Positions 35,101 through 43,147 of a stretch of DNA of 49,530 nt are shown here, piece by piece. Position numbers and translations under genes: made by a program. Numbering within the stretch: position 1 is the first letter of the stretch; the number at the start of each line of letters is the position of its first letter. The DNA comes from an uncultured Clostridia bacterium. Its GTDB lineage: Bacteria; Bacillota; Clostridia; Christensenellales; Borkfalkiaceae. Under the pieces are notes generated by a model. It had not been told where the DNA came from and searched no databases. It saw nothing but the letters and a program-made list of their open reading frames with translations. The stretch is taken from NCBI GenBank assembly GCA_944376295.1, contig CALWCE010000014.1:1-49530 (forward strand), given 5' to 3'.

Positions 35101-35772
35101 TTCGGCGGCGGGCAGAAAGATATTTTCGAGAAAACAGTTGATAGCCTTGCTATCTACGATGATTCCAAGACGTATATCGTTGATCAGGGACTTGAAGCGG
35201 TCGTGGCGCAGATGCGCGATATCGTGCGGCAGGATAAACCGTATGCGAACATCCCCCGTCTCCCCGAATTGCGTGAAAAATTCACGGATATATACAGCGA
35301 GATTTTGGATAAAGAGGCCGGTCCCGTTTTGCGGTCTATCGAAAGCGACCGAGACCGAGTTCTGACGGTATTGCACGACAAAGAGTATGCGGCGCAATAT
35401 TCGGCGAAGTACCGCGCACAGTTCGATGAGATCAAGGAGGGCGCGGAACATTGCAATAACGTGTCGCAGCTCAGGAGCTATGCCGATAAGGCAGGTGCGC
35501 TTAAAATTCGCCTTCTCAACGAGATGGATGCGCGCGACGCCTCACTTGCTGCCCAAAGACAGGCGGAGCAAAAGCCCGAAGATACTGCAGGAGAGGAGCC
35601 GCCTGCGCCCGTTAAAACACGAAAGGTCAAAAACGTATCCATGAAAAAGGTCGTCGGGACGTCGTCGTGGCGACTGGAAAACAGAGAGGACGTGGAACGC
35701 TGCGTCGGAGAGCTGCGCGCGGCGCTCCTTGCGCAGATGGACGGAGACGACATCGTAAACATCGAGTTTTAA
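32173..35772 (+). CDS. brxC: BREX ATPase BrxC
   Basis: A 1199-residue P-loop protein, the large AAA+-type ATPase of BREX. Walker A is GFFGSGKSHF (about 70-79) and Walker B VFLVDEVGQYIG (about 259-270). Sensor-like TSQQDID and an arginine-rich QGRFDTRLSLS follow. The C-terminal third is helical with a basic Lys-rich tail. BrxC is essential for phage exclusion and interacts with other BREX proteins in a defence complex; its length is normal. GGGAGAGGGAACG precedes the ATG. Base composition is the same as brxA, brxB and pglZ. Confidence 0.96.
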   Translation: MQIKDLFVKKIDRELQGVIIVGQDEKANVVQELEEYVVTRELQKHFADFFAAYKKGIIGTTTKTGVWISGFFGSGKSHFLKILSYLLANKEVGGKTALDYFIDDDKIKDQMVLADMRLAAETPADVVLFNIDSKSDTNGKRNKDTIVNVFLKVFNEMQGFCGAIPHVADLERKLTEEGKYETFKAAFREEYGDEWEDSRQDFDFIQDTIVDVLVSMEFMTEAAARNWCEKATGPYSISIEDFAKRVKAYLQKKEKNRHIVFLVDEVGQYIGDDSNLMLDLQTVCEELGKECQGKAWLIVTSQQDIDSITQVKGNDFSKIQGRFDTRLSLSSANVDAVIKKRILEKTPTAEETLALLYEQKATIIKNLIVFNDGIEKKLYSGAQDFIQVYPFIPYQFNLLASVLTSIRTHGASGKHLSEGERSMLALFKESAVAIKEQEVGSFVPFYQFYNALVNFLDHSHSSVVVRAYENDYINPEHKSDVFAVNVLKTLFMIKYVREIEANVDNITSLMIENIDDDRLELKGRVEEALKVLMRQMLVQKNGSIYIFLTNEEQEINNEIEKENVEMSEVITKISEMIFEDILPEKKYRYPVFNGRYSFPFNEAVDDRLYKSTQNYDIGVRIITPWYENGNDEGRLRMMSGQGKEVIVALPNDDEFLTEMRAYLKIDRFLRRNTSMQIAKYSSIREAKNLEMRERNANVKLYLTEALKSARMYVNGDVVSITAKDVEHKIMEAVGKLVQTVYHKLNYIDAPMVEMEIRRALQSDDQGMIDLEGLKESNVHALEDVQSFIAMNTRNHMKTSMKTLKDRFMKAPYGFVEQDVEWLVARLYARGDIALTVSGESVSLNNRSQEELFNYITKKQYVERLLMEQRTRVSDREKKIVRDVMKELFQTTSTTDDEDAILRSFRSNAEKLIGEITILEKEYVRYAYPGREVLSRGKALLRASLQPLSTAEFFAEVSKKQDDYLDFAEDFELIKTFFGGGQKDIFEKTVDSLAIYDDSKTYIVDQGLEAVVAQMRDIVRQDKPYANIPRLPELREKFTDIYSEILDKEAGPVLRSIESDRDRVLTVLHDKEYAAQYSAKYRAQFDEIKEGAEHCNNVSQLRSYADKAGALKIRLLNEMDARDASLAAQRQAEQKPEDTAGEEPPAPVKTRKVKNVSMKKVVGTSSWRLENREDVERCVGELRAALLAQMDGDDIVNIEF

Positions 35773-35798
35773 GCATTTTACAAAAGAGGAAATCACGG

Positions 35799-38267
35799 AT
35801 GAATAAGACGGCGATCAAAAATTTTGCTGTTTGGGCGAGAAAGAAGCTCATCGCAGATATCCGCTACCGTGCGGGGCTTTTGGGCATCACGGAGAAAGGC
35901 ATTCAGGAGGCCCTTCCGCAGTCTGGCGGCGGCGTGGAGTTTTACGACATCGGTATGACGAAACCTTATGCGGTAAGCGGGGCGGCGGTCAAGCAGCGGG
36001 CGAGTCTCGTGGAGGCCATCCGCAAAAAGGAGCGGGAGAGCGACTACAAAACTGCCTATCAGTTTATTGTGGAAGAGGTCGCCTATACCTGGTTCAACCG
36101 CCTCATCGCTGTGCGCTTTATGGAGGTCAACGACTACCTTTCTTCGCATCTGCGCGTGCTCTCATCCGAGTCCGGGAAGGCGGAGCCTGACCTTGTCTCG
36201 CGGCCCTTTGATTCTGATCTTACTTTCTCCGAGCAGGAACGTGCGGAGATCGTGCGGATGCAGCAGGAAAATGCCGTCGATGAGCTCTTCCGCCTCCTTT
36301 TTATCAAGCAGTGCAATGCTCTGCACGAGGTGCTTCCCGCGCTCTTTGAGACGACGCGCGATTACACCGAGTTTTTGCTCAGTCTTTCCGTCATCGACCG
36401 CGACGGCGTCGTCTACCATTTGGTGAACGACATCCCCGAGGAGGACTTCGACGTCAACCGCGGCGGTCAGGTCGAGATCATCGGCTGGCTGTATCAGTAT
36501 TATATCTCCGAAAAGCACGAAGAAGTCGTCGACCCGCTTCATGGAAAAGTCATCAAAAAAGAGGACATCCCTGCCGCAACGCAGCTGTTTACGACAGACT
36601 GGGTCGTGCGCTATATGGTGGATAATTCCCTCGGACGCTATTGGATCGAACGACACCCCGAGAGTACTTTGGCACAAAATCTGCAGTATTTTGTTTGCCC
36701 GAAGTCGGGGGAGATTGCGTATGTACAGGAGAATGCACCGTGTAAGCCGCAGGAACTCACCCTTTTTGACCCTTGCATGGGCAGCGGACATATTTTGGTC
36801 TATGCCTTTGAGGTGCTCATGCTGATCTATCGGGAGTGCGGTTACGGCGAACGAGACGCCGCGCGGGAGATCGTGGAAAATAATCTCTACGGCCTCGATA
36901 TCGATCGGCGTGCCTTTCAGCTGTCCTATTTTTCTATTATGATGAAGGCGCGGCAGTACGACCGCCGCTTTTTGTCGCGCGGTATTTACCCGCAGGTGTA
37001 TAGCCCCATTGACGATACCGAACTTACCGAGTACGGCTCGATGGTGCAGGTGTCTGTATTGGAAGAAAAGCCGCCGCAAGATGCCAGTGCCCCGCTGCTT
37101 GGACAAGATACAGAAATCGAGTTGAACGATTGGGATGTGCGCCGCCTGCTTGCAAAAACGTATAAGGCGGTCTGCACGAACCCGCCCTATTTGAATAAAT
37201 ACAATGCGAAATTGAAAGCGTTTGTCAATGAGAATTATAAAGACTATGCGGGCGATCTGTTCAGCGTGTTTATCTATCGCAACTTGCTGTTTTGCGAGCC
37301 GGGCGGATATTGCGGATATATGTCTCCGTTTGTTTGGATGTTTATTAAAACATATGAAAAACTGCGGACGCAAATCATTCAAAGTAAAGCATTGACGACG
37401 TTGGTGCAAATGGAGTATTCTGCCTTTGAGGAGGCTACGGTTCCGGTTTGTACATTTGTTTTGCAAAATAAAAAAGCGAAACACGCTGCTTTGTGTTTCC
37501 GTTTGACTGATTTTAAAGGGGGTATGGAAGTGCAGCGCCAAAAGGTATTGGAGGCAATTCAAAACCAGAATTGCGGCTATTTTTATGAGGCGCAGCAGGC
37601 GAATTTTGCAAAAATCCCCGGCAGCCCCATCGCCTATTGGTTTTCAAAAAAAGCGCTTCAAGCATTTGAAGCAAAAAGATTATCCTATGAATATCAAGCA
37701 CGTAATGGAATTACCACTGGACAAAACGATTTGTTTATTAGGTGCTGGCATGAAATAATTCCTAACAAATTAAAGTGGGTTAAATGTAATAAAGGTGGTC
37801 CATTTAGGCGCTGGTACGGAAACTTGGACTATCTTATTGATTGGGAAAATGATGGCTTCCGACTCAAAAATTTTAAAGATGAAAATGGGAAGCCAAAATC
37901 AACACTTCGTAGTATTGAATTTAATTTTAAGCAAGCAATTACTATGTCGAGAATAGGTTCTGGCACAACTAGCTTTCGCTATTTGCCAGAAGGATTTATA
38001 ACAGAAGGAGCATCTAATAATATATATTTTGAACAAGGAGGGCAAAATCTTCTTGCTTTTCTTAATAGCAAGTCATGTGAGTACATATTGAACCTATATA
38101 ATCCTACAATAAATGTTATGCCAGATGATTTAAGAAATCTTCCACTGACTTACGAAACGTATAATTTAAATCTATCGACAATTATTAATGAATGTATTGA
38201 AATTTGTCATATTGACTGGGACTCTTACGAAACCTCGTGGGACTTCAAAAAACACCCGCTGATTTGA
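35799..38267 (+). CDS. pglX: BREX adenine methyltransferase PglX, N-terminal part
   Basis: An 822-residue N6-adenine DNA methyltransferase that marks host DNA for self-recognition. Motif I is F323-DPCMGSG and the catalytic motif IV is N461-PPY. A normal BREX-1 PglX is about 1150-1200 residues. Here it stops at TGA 38265-38267 right after SYETSWDFKKHPLI, and the missing last about 330 residues are encoded at 43148. From about 37,650 the DNA turns AT-rich: residues about 615-800, where the target-recognition domain lies, look imported. The ATG at 35799 follows AAGAGGAAATC; an open extension to 35667 overlaps brxC and is not used. The stop lies 10 bp before the TIR gene. Whether the two halves work in trans is unknown. 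Confidence 0.93.
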   Translation: MNKTAIKNFAVWARKKLIADIRYRAGLLGITEKGIQEALPQSGGGVEFYDIGMTKPYAVSGAAVKQRASLVEAIRKKERESDYKTAYQFIVEEVAYTWFNRLIAVRFMEVNDYLSSHLRVLSSESGKAEPDLVSRPFDSDLTFSEQERAEIVRMQQENAVDELFRLLFIKQCNALHEVLPALFETTRDYTEFLLSLSVIDRDGVVYHLVNDIPEEDFDVNRGGQVEIIGWLYQYYISEKHEEVVDPLHGKVIKKEDIPAATQLFTTDWVVRYMVDNSLGRYWIERHPESTLAQNLQYFVCPKSGEIAYVQENAPCKPQELTLFDPCMGSGHILVYAFEVLMLIYRECGYGERDAAREIVENNLYGLDIDRRAFQLSYFSIMMKARQYDRRFLSRGIYPQVYSPIDDTELTEYGSMVQVSVLEEKPPQDASAPLLGQDTEIELNDWDVRRLLAKTYKAVCTNPPYLNKYNAKLKAFVNENYKDYAGDLFSVFIYRNLLFCEPGGYCGYMSPFVWMFIKTYEKLRTQIIQSKALTTLVQMEYSAFEEATVPVCTFVLQNKKAKHAALCFRLTDFKGGMEVQRQKVLEAIQNQNCGYFYEAQQANFAKIPGSPIAYWFSKKALQAFEAKRLSYEYQARNGITTGQNDLFIRCWHEIIPNKLKWVKCNKGGPFRRWYGNLDYLIDWENDGFRLKNFKDENGKPKSTLRSIEFNFKQAITMSRIGSGTTSFRYLPEGFITEGASNNIYFEQGGQNLLAFLNSKSCEYILNLYNPTINVMPDDLRNLPLTYETYNLNLSTIINECIEICHIDWDSYETSWDFKKHPLI
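38218..38267 (+). repeat. pglX hinge repeat, copy 1
   Basis: Encodes the conserved DSYETSWDFKKHPLI segment and stop. A diverged copy at 41002-41051 matches about 42 of 50 bases and keeps the same reading frame and stop position. Confidence 0.85.
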
Positions 38268-38277
38268 GGAGGAGCAA

Positions 38278-39138
38278 ATGAAAGAAAAATTATTGGAGTT
38301 GATTGGGCAGATTTCCGATATTGAGACATTATTTCATAAAAGTTCTGGAATAGGTACGCCGCAAGTTGAGATCATTTATGATGTCCAAGAGTTTAAACTT
38401 TGGCTGCAGGCTGTTAAATTTGAATTGACGGAAATACATAAAAGGACAAAAGAAGAATTTATTCGGGATACATTAAATGATATAAGGATGAATTTCAGAG
38501 GTTGGCATGACAGAGATGACTTTAATACGTTAAAAGGAGATTTAACTGCTATAAAAGACAATATCGATTCGTATTATCCGCAGGATAAATCTTCACTCAA
38601 AGCAGGAAAAGTATTGGAGAATACAGCAATGAAGAATCCGAAAATATTCATTAGTCATTCGTCAAAAGATGTCGACTATGCAACTCAACTTGTTACCCTA
38701 TTTGAGGACATGGGGTTAAATGATGATCAAATTTTTTGCAGCTCCGTTCCCGGATATGATATTCCACTGGATAAGGATATATTTGAATATTTGAGGGAGC
38801 AGTTTTTACAATATAAGCTGCATGTTATTTTCGTGCTTTCTCCAAATTATTATGATAGCAAAATAAGCCTTAATGAGATGGGGGCTGCATGGGCTTTAAG
38901 AACAAATAATACGTCTATATTATTGCCGGGCTTCGATTTTTCACAGATGGAAGGCGTGATAGGAAAGGATAAAATATCAATTAAACTAGATAAATCTGAT
39001 GACGAAATGAAAGATAAGTTAAATCAGCTATATTCAAATATTGTAGAGGAATTTGGGCTGACAAAAAAGAGAGATGTGATTTGGGAAAGGAAGAGGGATT
39101 CCTTTATAAGTGAAATCAAAAAAATGCGAGAATGTTAA
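38278..39138 (+). CDS. TIR-domain protein
   Basis: A 286-residue protein. The N-terminal about 115 residues are helical and unrecognised. Residues about 121-250 form a TIR domain: PKIFISHSSKDVDYATQLVT, then IFVLSPNYYDSK and LNEMGAAWAL, with Glu200 in the position of the catalytic glutamate of NAD-cleaving TIRs. Bacterial TIR proteins deplete NAD+ or make signalling nucleotides during phage attack, usually with a sensor partner; the partner here would be the N-terminal domain or a neighbour. It is AT-rich, unlike the BREX genes. GGAGGAG overlaps the pglX stop region, so translation is coupled to pglX. Confidence 0.85.
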   Translation: MKEKLLELIGQISDIETLFHKSSGIGTPQVEIIYDVQEFKLWLQAVKFELTEIHKRTKEEFIRDTLNDIRMNFRGWHDRDDFNTLKGDLTAIKDNIDSYYPQDKSSLKAGKVLENTAMKNPKIFISHSSKDVDYATQLVTLFEDMGLNDDQIFCSSVPGYDIPLDKDIFEYLREQFLQYKLHVIFVLSPNYYDSKISLNEMGAAWALRTNNTSILLPGFDFSQMEGVIGKDKISIKLDKSDDEMKDKLNQLYSNIVEEFGLTKKRDVIWERKRDSFISEIKKMREC

Positions 39139-39170
39139 ATATGGACAGATCACTCTTAGAAAAATATGCA

Positions 39171-39202
39171 GCAGGGAAGATCGGTTCAGATAATATCCCT
39201 GC
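39171..39202 (+). other. Hairpin before the AlbA gene
   Basis: GCAGGGA and TCCCTGC frame an 18-base loop in the 155-bp gap between the TIR and AlbA genes. There is no T-run; it may be an mRNA processing or regulatory element. Confidence 0.3.
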
Positions 39203-39293
39203 GGTTAACTGTTTTATCAAAAAATGATAGAACTTTATACAATATCCGCTGCTTTAATTGCTATGTTGCTTAACTTCATTTAGGAGGTGTACT

Positions 39294-40910
39294 TTGTCAT
39301 ATTCAGATAATATTCAAGCCTTACTGGAAGCCAAAGAAGGGGAGAATGTGCAGTTCAAGGAGGCGAAAACCCGATTTGATTTTGGGGAAGCCGCTAAATG
39401 TTGCTGCGCTTTAGCGAATGATGGTGGCGGGAAATTGGTATTTGGTATTACAGATAAAAGACCGCGCTCAGTAGTGGGAAGTTTGGCATTTGACCAGCCT
39501 GAACGTACCCGCATGGGACTCATCGAAAAGCTGAAGATCAATATCGATTTTCAGCTATTATACCATGACGAGAAACGTGTTCTGATTTTTGATGTAAAGA
39601 GCCGCCCGATAGGGCTTCCTGTTCAATACGATGGTGTTGCGTGGGTCTATGAGGGAGATTCTCTTGTGCCCATGCCGGAAGATATGCGGCGCCGCATCTA
39701 CGAAGAAGCCGGGACCGATTTTTCCGGAATGGTTTGCGCCGGAGCGACGATTGAAGATCTGAATGAAACGGCAATCGAAAACTTTCGCTCTAATTGGATC
39801 GAAAAGAGCGGGAAGAAACAGTTGGGAGCGCTTTCTAAGGAACAGATCCTTCTCGATTGCGGTGCAATTACCGATCAGGGGGTGACGTATGCTGCTTTGA
39901 TCCTGTTTGGGAAAAGTTCGTCTATCACAAAGTTTTTACCGCAGGCAGAAATCATCTTTGAATATCGCTCCACGGAATCTTCCGGACCGGCAAACCAACG
40001 GGTAGAGTTTAAGGAGGGGTTCTTTACTTGTTATGACCGCATTTGGGAGCTCATCAATTTACGGAACGATAAGCAGCACTATCAGGAAGGCTTCTTTGTA
40101 TTTGATATTTATACTTTTAACGAGCGTGTTGTCAGGGAAGCTATACTCAATGCAGTAAGTCACAGAAATTATCAACTGGGCGGCAGCATTTTTATCCGTC
40201 AGTATCGGGACAGATTGGTTGTTGAGAGTCCGGGCGGACTCCCTCTTGGCATTACGCTTGGTAATATATTGGATCGTCAACTGCCACGCAATCGTCGTAT
40301 CGCAGAAATATTTTCTTTGTGCGGAATGGTGGAACGTTCGGGGCAGGGGATGAATTTGATGTTTGAATTGAGTATTCAGGAGGCAAAGCCGCTGCCTGAT
40401 TTTTCGGGCACAGATGATTATTTTGTCTGCGTTACATTGAATGGACTGATCATTGATAAAGCTATGCTCTCTGTTATCAACAGAATTAGTGAACAATGTG
40501 CGGAGTTGCTTTCGACGGAGGATTTTTTGACAATTGATGCGCTATATCACGAGCGAACGCTTACGGAAAGGATGTGTTCTCGTTTGAATCGGCTGATAGA
40601 GATGGGGATCGTAGAACATATCGGCAGAAAAAAATATGTGCTTGCAAGAAGTTTGTATGCTGCGGCAGGCAAGTCAGGGGTGCATACCAGACGGGTTGGA
40701 CTGGATCGGGATACCAATAAAGAGTTGCTTTTAAAGCATATTCGGCAAAATAATGCAGAAGGGACTCCGTTTAAGGAGTTGCAGCAAGTTTTGCCTGGGC
40801 AAAGCCGAAATCAAATCTGGGTGCTTCTGCGGGAACTCCGTGATAGCGGCAAAATTGTCTGCAAGGGGAGAACAAGATCTTCGAAATGGTTTATAGCAGA
40901 TTGCGACTAA
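39294..40910 (+). CDS. AlbA/Schlafen-type ATP-binding regulator
   Basis: A 538-residue protein. The N-terminal AlbA_2 domain has EGENVQFKEAKTRFDFGEAA and ALANDGGGKLVFGITD. A divergent GHKL ATPase (HATPase_c_4) follows with VREAILNAVSHRNYQLGGSI and SPGGLPLGI, then RSGQGMNLMFE. Two winged-helix regions end the protein. Such proteins are annotated as ATP-dependent RecG-like or transcriptional regulators and are frequent in defence islands. The start is TTG 39294 because AGGAGGTG (39282-39289) precedes it. The stop lies within the first unit of a TTGCGAC array that may be its own binding site. A frameshifted relative lies after brxL. Confidence 0.85.
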   Translation: MSYSDNIQALLEAKEGENVQFKEAKTRFDFGEAAKCCCALANDGGGKLVFGITDKRPRSVVGSLAFDQPERTRMGLIEKLKINIDFQLLYHDEKRVLIFDVKSRPIGLPVQYDGVAWVYEGDSLVPMPEDMRRRIYEEAGTDFSGMVCAGATIEDLNETAIENFRSNWIEKSGKKQLGALSKEQILLDCGAITDQGVTYAALILFGKSSSITKFLPQAEIIFEYRSTESSGPANQRVEFKEGFFTCYDRIWELINLRNDKQHYQEGFFVFDIYTFNERVVREAILNAVSHRNYQLGGSIFIRQYRDRLVVESPGGLPLGITLGNILDRQLPRNRRIAEIFSLCGMVERSGQGMNLMFELSIQEAKPLPDFSGTDDYFVCVTLNGLIIDKAMLSVINRISEQCAELLSTEDFLTIDALYHERTLTERMCSRLNRLIEMGIVEHIGRKKYVLARSLYAAAGKSGVHTRRVGLDRDTNKELLLKHIRQNNAEGTPFKELQQVLPGQSRNQIWVLLRELRDSGKIVCKGRTRSSKWFIADCD

Positions 40911-40951
40911 TTTGCGACTAATTTGCGACTTAATTGCGACTAACTTGCGAC
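40901..40951 (+). repeat. Five TTGCGAC units spaced exactly 11 bp
   Basis: TTGCGAC occurs at 40901, 40912, 40923, 40934 and 40945, so all copies face the same side of the helix. The first overlaps the last codons of the AlbA gene. The array precedes the ATPase-nuclease pair. It resembles a multimeric protein-binding site (iteron or operator). Confidence 0.85.
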
Positions 40952-40973
40952 CGAGCAATAGCAGAGAGTCAAG

Positions 40974-41051
40974 ATGCTGCGGTTACGATTAGAAGAATAC
41001 AGGGACTCTTACGAAATCTCTTGGGACTTCAAAAAATATCTGCTGACTTAA
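40974..41051 (+). pseudogene. Remnant of pglX (hinge end), copy 2
   Basis: Reads LEEYRDSYEISWDFKKYLLT then stop, matching the end of the upstream pglX part. There is no methyltransferase sequence before it and no ribosome site, so it is a fragment left by recombination or insertion. The repeat part is 41002-41051. Confidence 0.8.
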
Positions 41052-41118
41052 AACGATGTAAATTGTGTTTTATAAGATATAGCGACAGGCTATAATCAAA
41101 TTAAAAAGGAGATAAAAG

Positions 41119-42558
41119 ATGGAATTTACTTTAAAGAACATAGGGATTATTAAGGACTCTAAGATTAAATTGGATGGACTAACGGTGATTACTGGTCCTA
41201 ACAACTCCGGGAAATCAACTATAGGAAAGGCGCTGTATTCAGTGATAAAAACAGAGAATACCCCAAAAGCAGAATATGAAAAAGAGATTGAAAAGACAAA
41301 AAGCAATACATTCATTAAAATTGCAGAAGAGTTTAAATTTAATTCAATCGCGAAGTATATCAAAGTACGAAACGATTCAATGGGCACAATAATAAGTCTG
41401 TTCTCGTTAGTTAGCTCTATACACATCTTAAATAGTCTCGCAAACAATTATGACACAGCGAACGAAAAAAGTATGAGTTTAGGGAAAGGGTTTGATTTAT
41501 TATCTGACTTTTTGGAAAAGGTTAATAAAGAGTATTTGCTAAACATTTCCACGAGGGATGGATTGGAAGATCCTTACTTCAAAGAGTATTTAGATGGGTT
41601 TGATACAAAGATCAGTAATGCGCGGGATCTGTATAAGAAGACGAAAGATCTTATTTATACAGATGAAAATTATCAGCTATTCACCATGAGAACATTTTCC
41701 AGGACGTTGGAATCTGAGTTTTCGGGGCAGGTTATATCCAATATTTTTTCATGTAAGGGAGGAGATACAATAGGAAGATTGATTTTAACAGACAATAAAC
41801 AGATCCTTGACGATGTTTATGTGGACTCGAAGGGAGCCGTGCAGCAAAATCATTTTACCTTTCGGACAATGATGAGGTCTAATGTTATCTTATTTGATGA
41901 TGCATACGCAGTTGATGACTTAAATAAGCATACAAAATGGAGAGGAGCGAATAATCATGTAAAATATCTTTTGGATTGTCTTCAAACAAAGGAGAACGAA
42001 ACAATATTTGAGGAGGAAATGTCAAAAGTTGATATTAAGCATATTTTAGAACTTATAGCCAATTCCTATCCAGGCGCGATGTCAAACATGGCAGGTGTAT
42101 ACACATATAGCGATGACATTATTAAAGATTTATTTATCGAAAATTTGGCGACAGGATCAAAATGTTTCGCGGTAATCAAGCAATTAATAGAAAATCGCCA
42201 AATAAGAAGGAATACTATGTTGATATTGGATGAACCAGAATCGCATCTACATCCAGAATGGCAAAATGTTTTCGCTGAGATTATCACCATATTGGTAAAG
42301 GAATGGGATGTGAAGGTTCTTTTGACAACACATAGTCCTAATTTTCTATTGGCACTAGATACCTACGCGATGAAGCATAAGATTGTCAAGGTAACGCATT
42401 TTTATCAGTCTAAACATAATGTAGACCACTCGGTTTCTTTTGATTGCGCTGACGATAAAATTAATGAGGTTTATGCAAATTTATCGCTTCCCTTTATTGA
42501 ATTGGATGCGCTTCGGAGTGAGCTCTTAGCACAAGAAGCTGAGGGGGACGAAGATTAA
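41119..42558 (+). CDS. OLD-like/AAA ATPase of a two-gene module
   Basis: A 479-residue ABC-type ATPase (AAA_15/AAA_21, OLD-like core). Walker A is GPNNSGKST (26-34). Walker B and the ABC-like end are MLILDEPESHLHPEWQN (about 365-381), followed by LLTTHSPNF. The middle is a helical coiled segment. Unlike true OLD proteins it has no C-terminal TOPRIM domain; the following gene may supply the nuclease. Such ATPase-effector pairs (for example PARIS, Gabija, Septu, AbiL) act as phage sensors. It is AT-rich. AAGGAGATAAAAG precedes the ATG. Confidence 0.85.
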   Translation: MEFTLKNIGIIKDSKIKLDGLTVITGPNNSGKSTIGKALYSVIKTENTPKAEYEKEIEKTKSNTFIKIAEEFKFNSIAKYIKVRNDSMGTIISLFSLVSSIHILNSLANNYDTANEKSMSLGKGFDLLSDFLEKVNKEYLLNISTRDGLEDPYFKEYLDGFDTKISNARDLYKKTKDLIYTDENYQLFTMRTFSRTLESEFSGQVISNIFSCKGGDTIGRLILTDNKQILDDVYVDSKGAVQQNHFTFRTMMRSNVILFDDAYAVDDLNKHTKWRGANNHVKYLLDCLQTKENETIFEEEMSKVDIKHILELIANSYPGAMSNMAGVYTYSDDIIKDLFIENLATGSKCFAVIKQLIENRQIRRNTMLILDEPESHLHPEWQNVFAEIITILVKEWDVKVLLTTHSPNFLLALDTYAMKHKIVKVTHFYQSKHNVDHSVSFDCADDKINEVYANLSLPFIELDALRSELLAQEAEGDED

Positions 42559-43134
42559 ATGAATACAGAGTTACAAAAGATAGATGCATATTTGGCTAGC
42601 CATGGTTTTCAAAAAAAATCATATCTTGACTTATCCAAAGGCAGTAAAAGTCGTTCTCTCGTTAATGATACTACGGCGGAAGCTTATTGTTATGATGATG
42701 TTCCTACACATTTTTTGAGAATTAAAACAGCTTCGGCTGATGCGATACTTTTAAAGGAATCGTTATATTTTATTGAATTTAAATCAATGCTTAGTTGCAA
42801 TAGAGATGCAAAAAAGTACGAAATAATTAAACAGAATCTATTCATCAAATTGGGTGAAAGTTTATTATTGCTAAATAAATATTTGAATCCTTCTGCTGGC
42901 GTTAGCGGCAATTTTAAAAAATATTTTATTATTGTTGTGAACCCCATAAAATCTCCAACAACTGCGCTAGTTGGTTCAATGGTAGGGTTGTCGAAAGGGG
43001 CTTATAACCCAACATTATTCCATACTATATTTGATAAATATAGACAATGCGTTAATGGTTCTCCCACATTTTATGACGACGTAATGATTTGGAATAATAT
43101 TAATTTTACTGTTGAAATAAGCAAGTTGCGATAG
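42559..43134 (+). CDS. Putative nuclease partner (191 aa)
   Basis: A 191-residue soluble protein not assigned to a family. D61-AILLKESLYFI-E73-F-K75 has the spacing and strand pattern of a PD-(D/E)XK nuclease core (Asp, then Glu-x-Lys on the next strand). A helix rich in Lys/Leu follows, and the Gly-rich loop GLSKGAYNP lies further on. It starts directly after the ATPase stop, with no gap, so the pair is co-translated. It lacks the TOPRIM residues expected for AriB of PARIS. The nuclease call is an inference from one motif. Confidence 0.6.
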   Translation: MNTELQKIDAYLASHGFQKKSYLDLSKGSKSRSLVNDTTAEAYCYDDVPTHFLRIKTASADAILLKESLYFIEFKSMLSCNRDAKKYEIIKQNLFIKLGESLLLLNKYLNPSAGVSGNFKKYFIIVVNPIKSPTTALVGSMVGLSKGAYNPTLFHTIFDKYRQCVNGSPTFYDDVMIWNNINFTVEISKLR

Positions 43135-43147
43135 AGGATGGTATAAA

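Noticed and set aside
33631..35451. 606-codon minus-strand frame within brxC
   Set aside because: Shadow of a strongly conserved plus-strand gene.
39141..39227. 28-codon ORF (MDRSLLEKYAAGK..) between the TIR and AlbA genes
   Set aside because: No good ribosome site and no recognised homologue; possibly a remnant, but not enough to call a gene.
41119..43134. PARIS (AriA-AriB) anti-phage pair
   Set aside because: The ATPase fits AriA loosely, but the second gene shows no TOPRIM/DUF4435 features; it has an E-x-K pattern instead.
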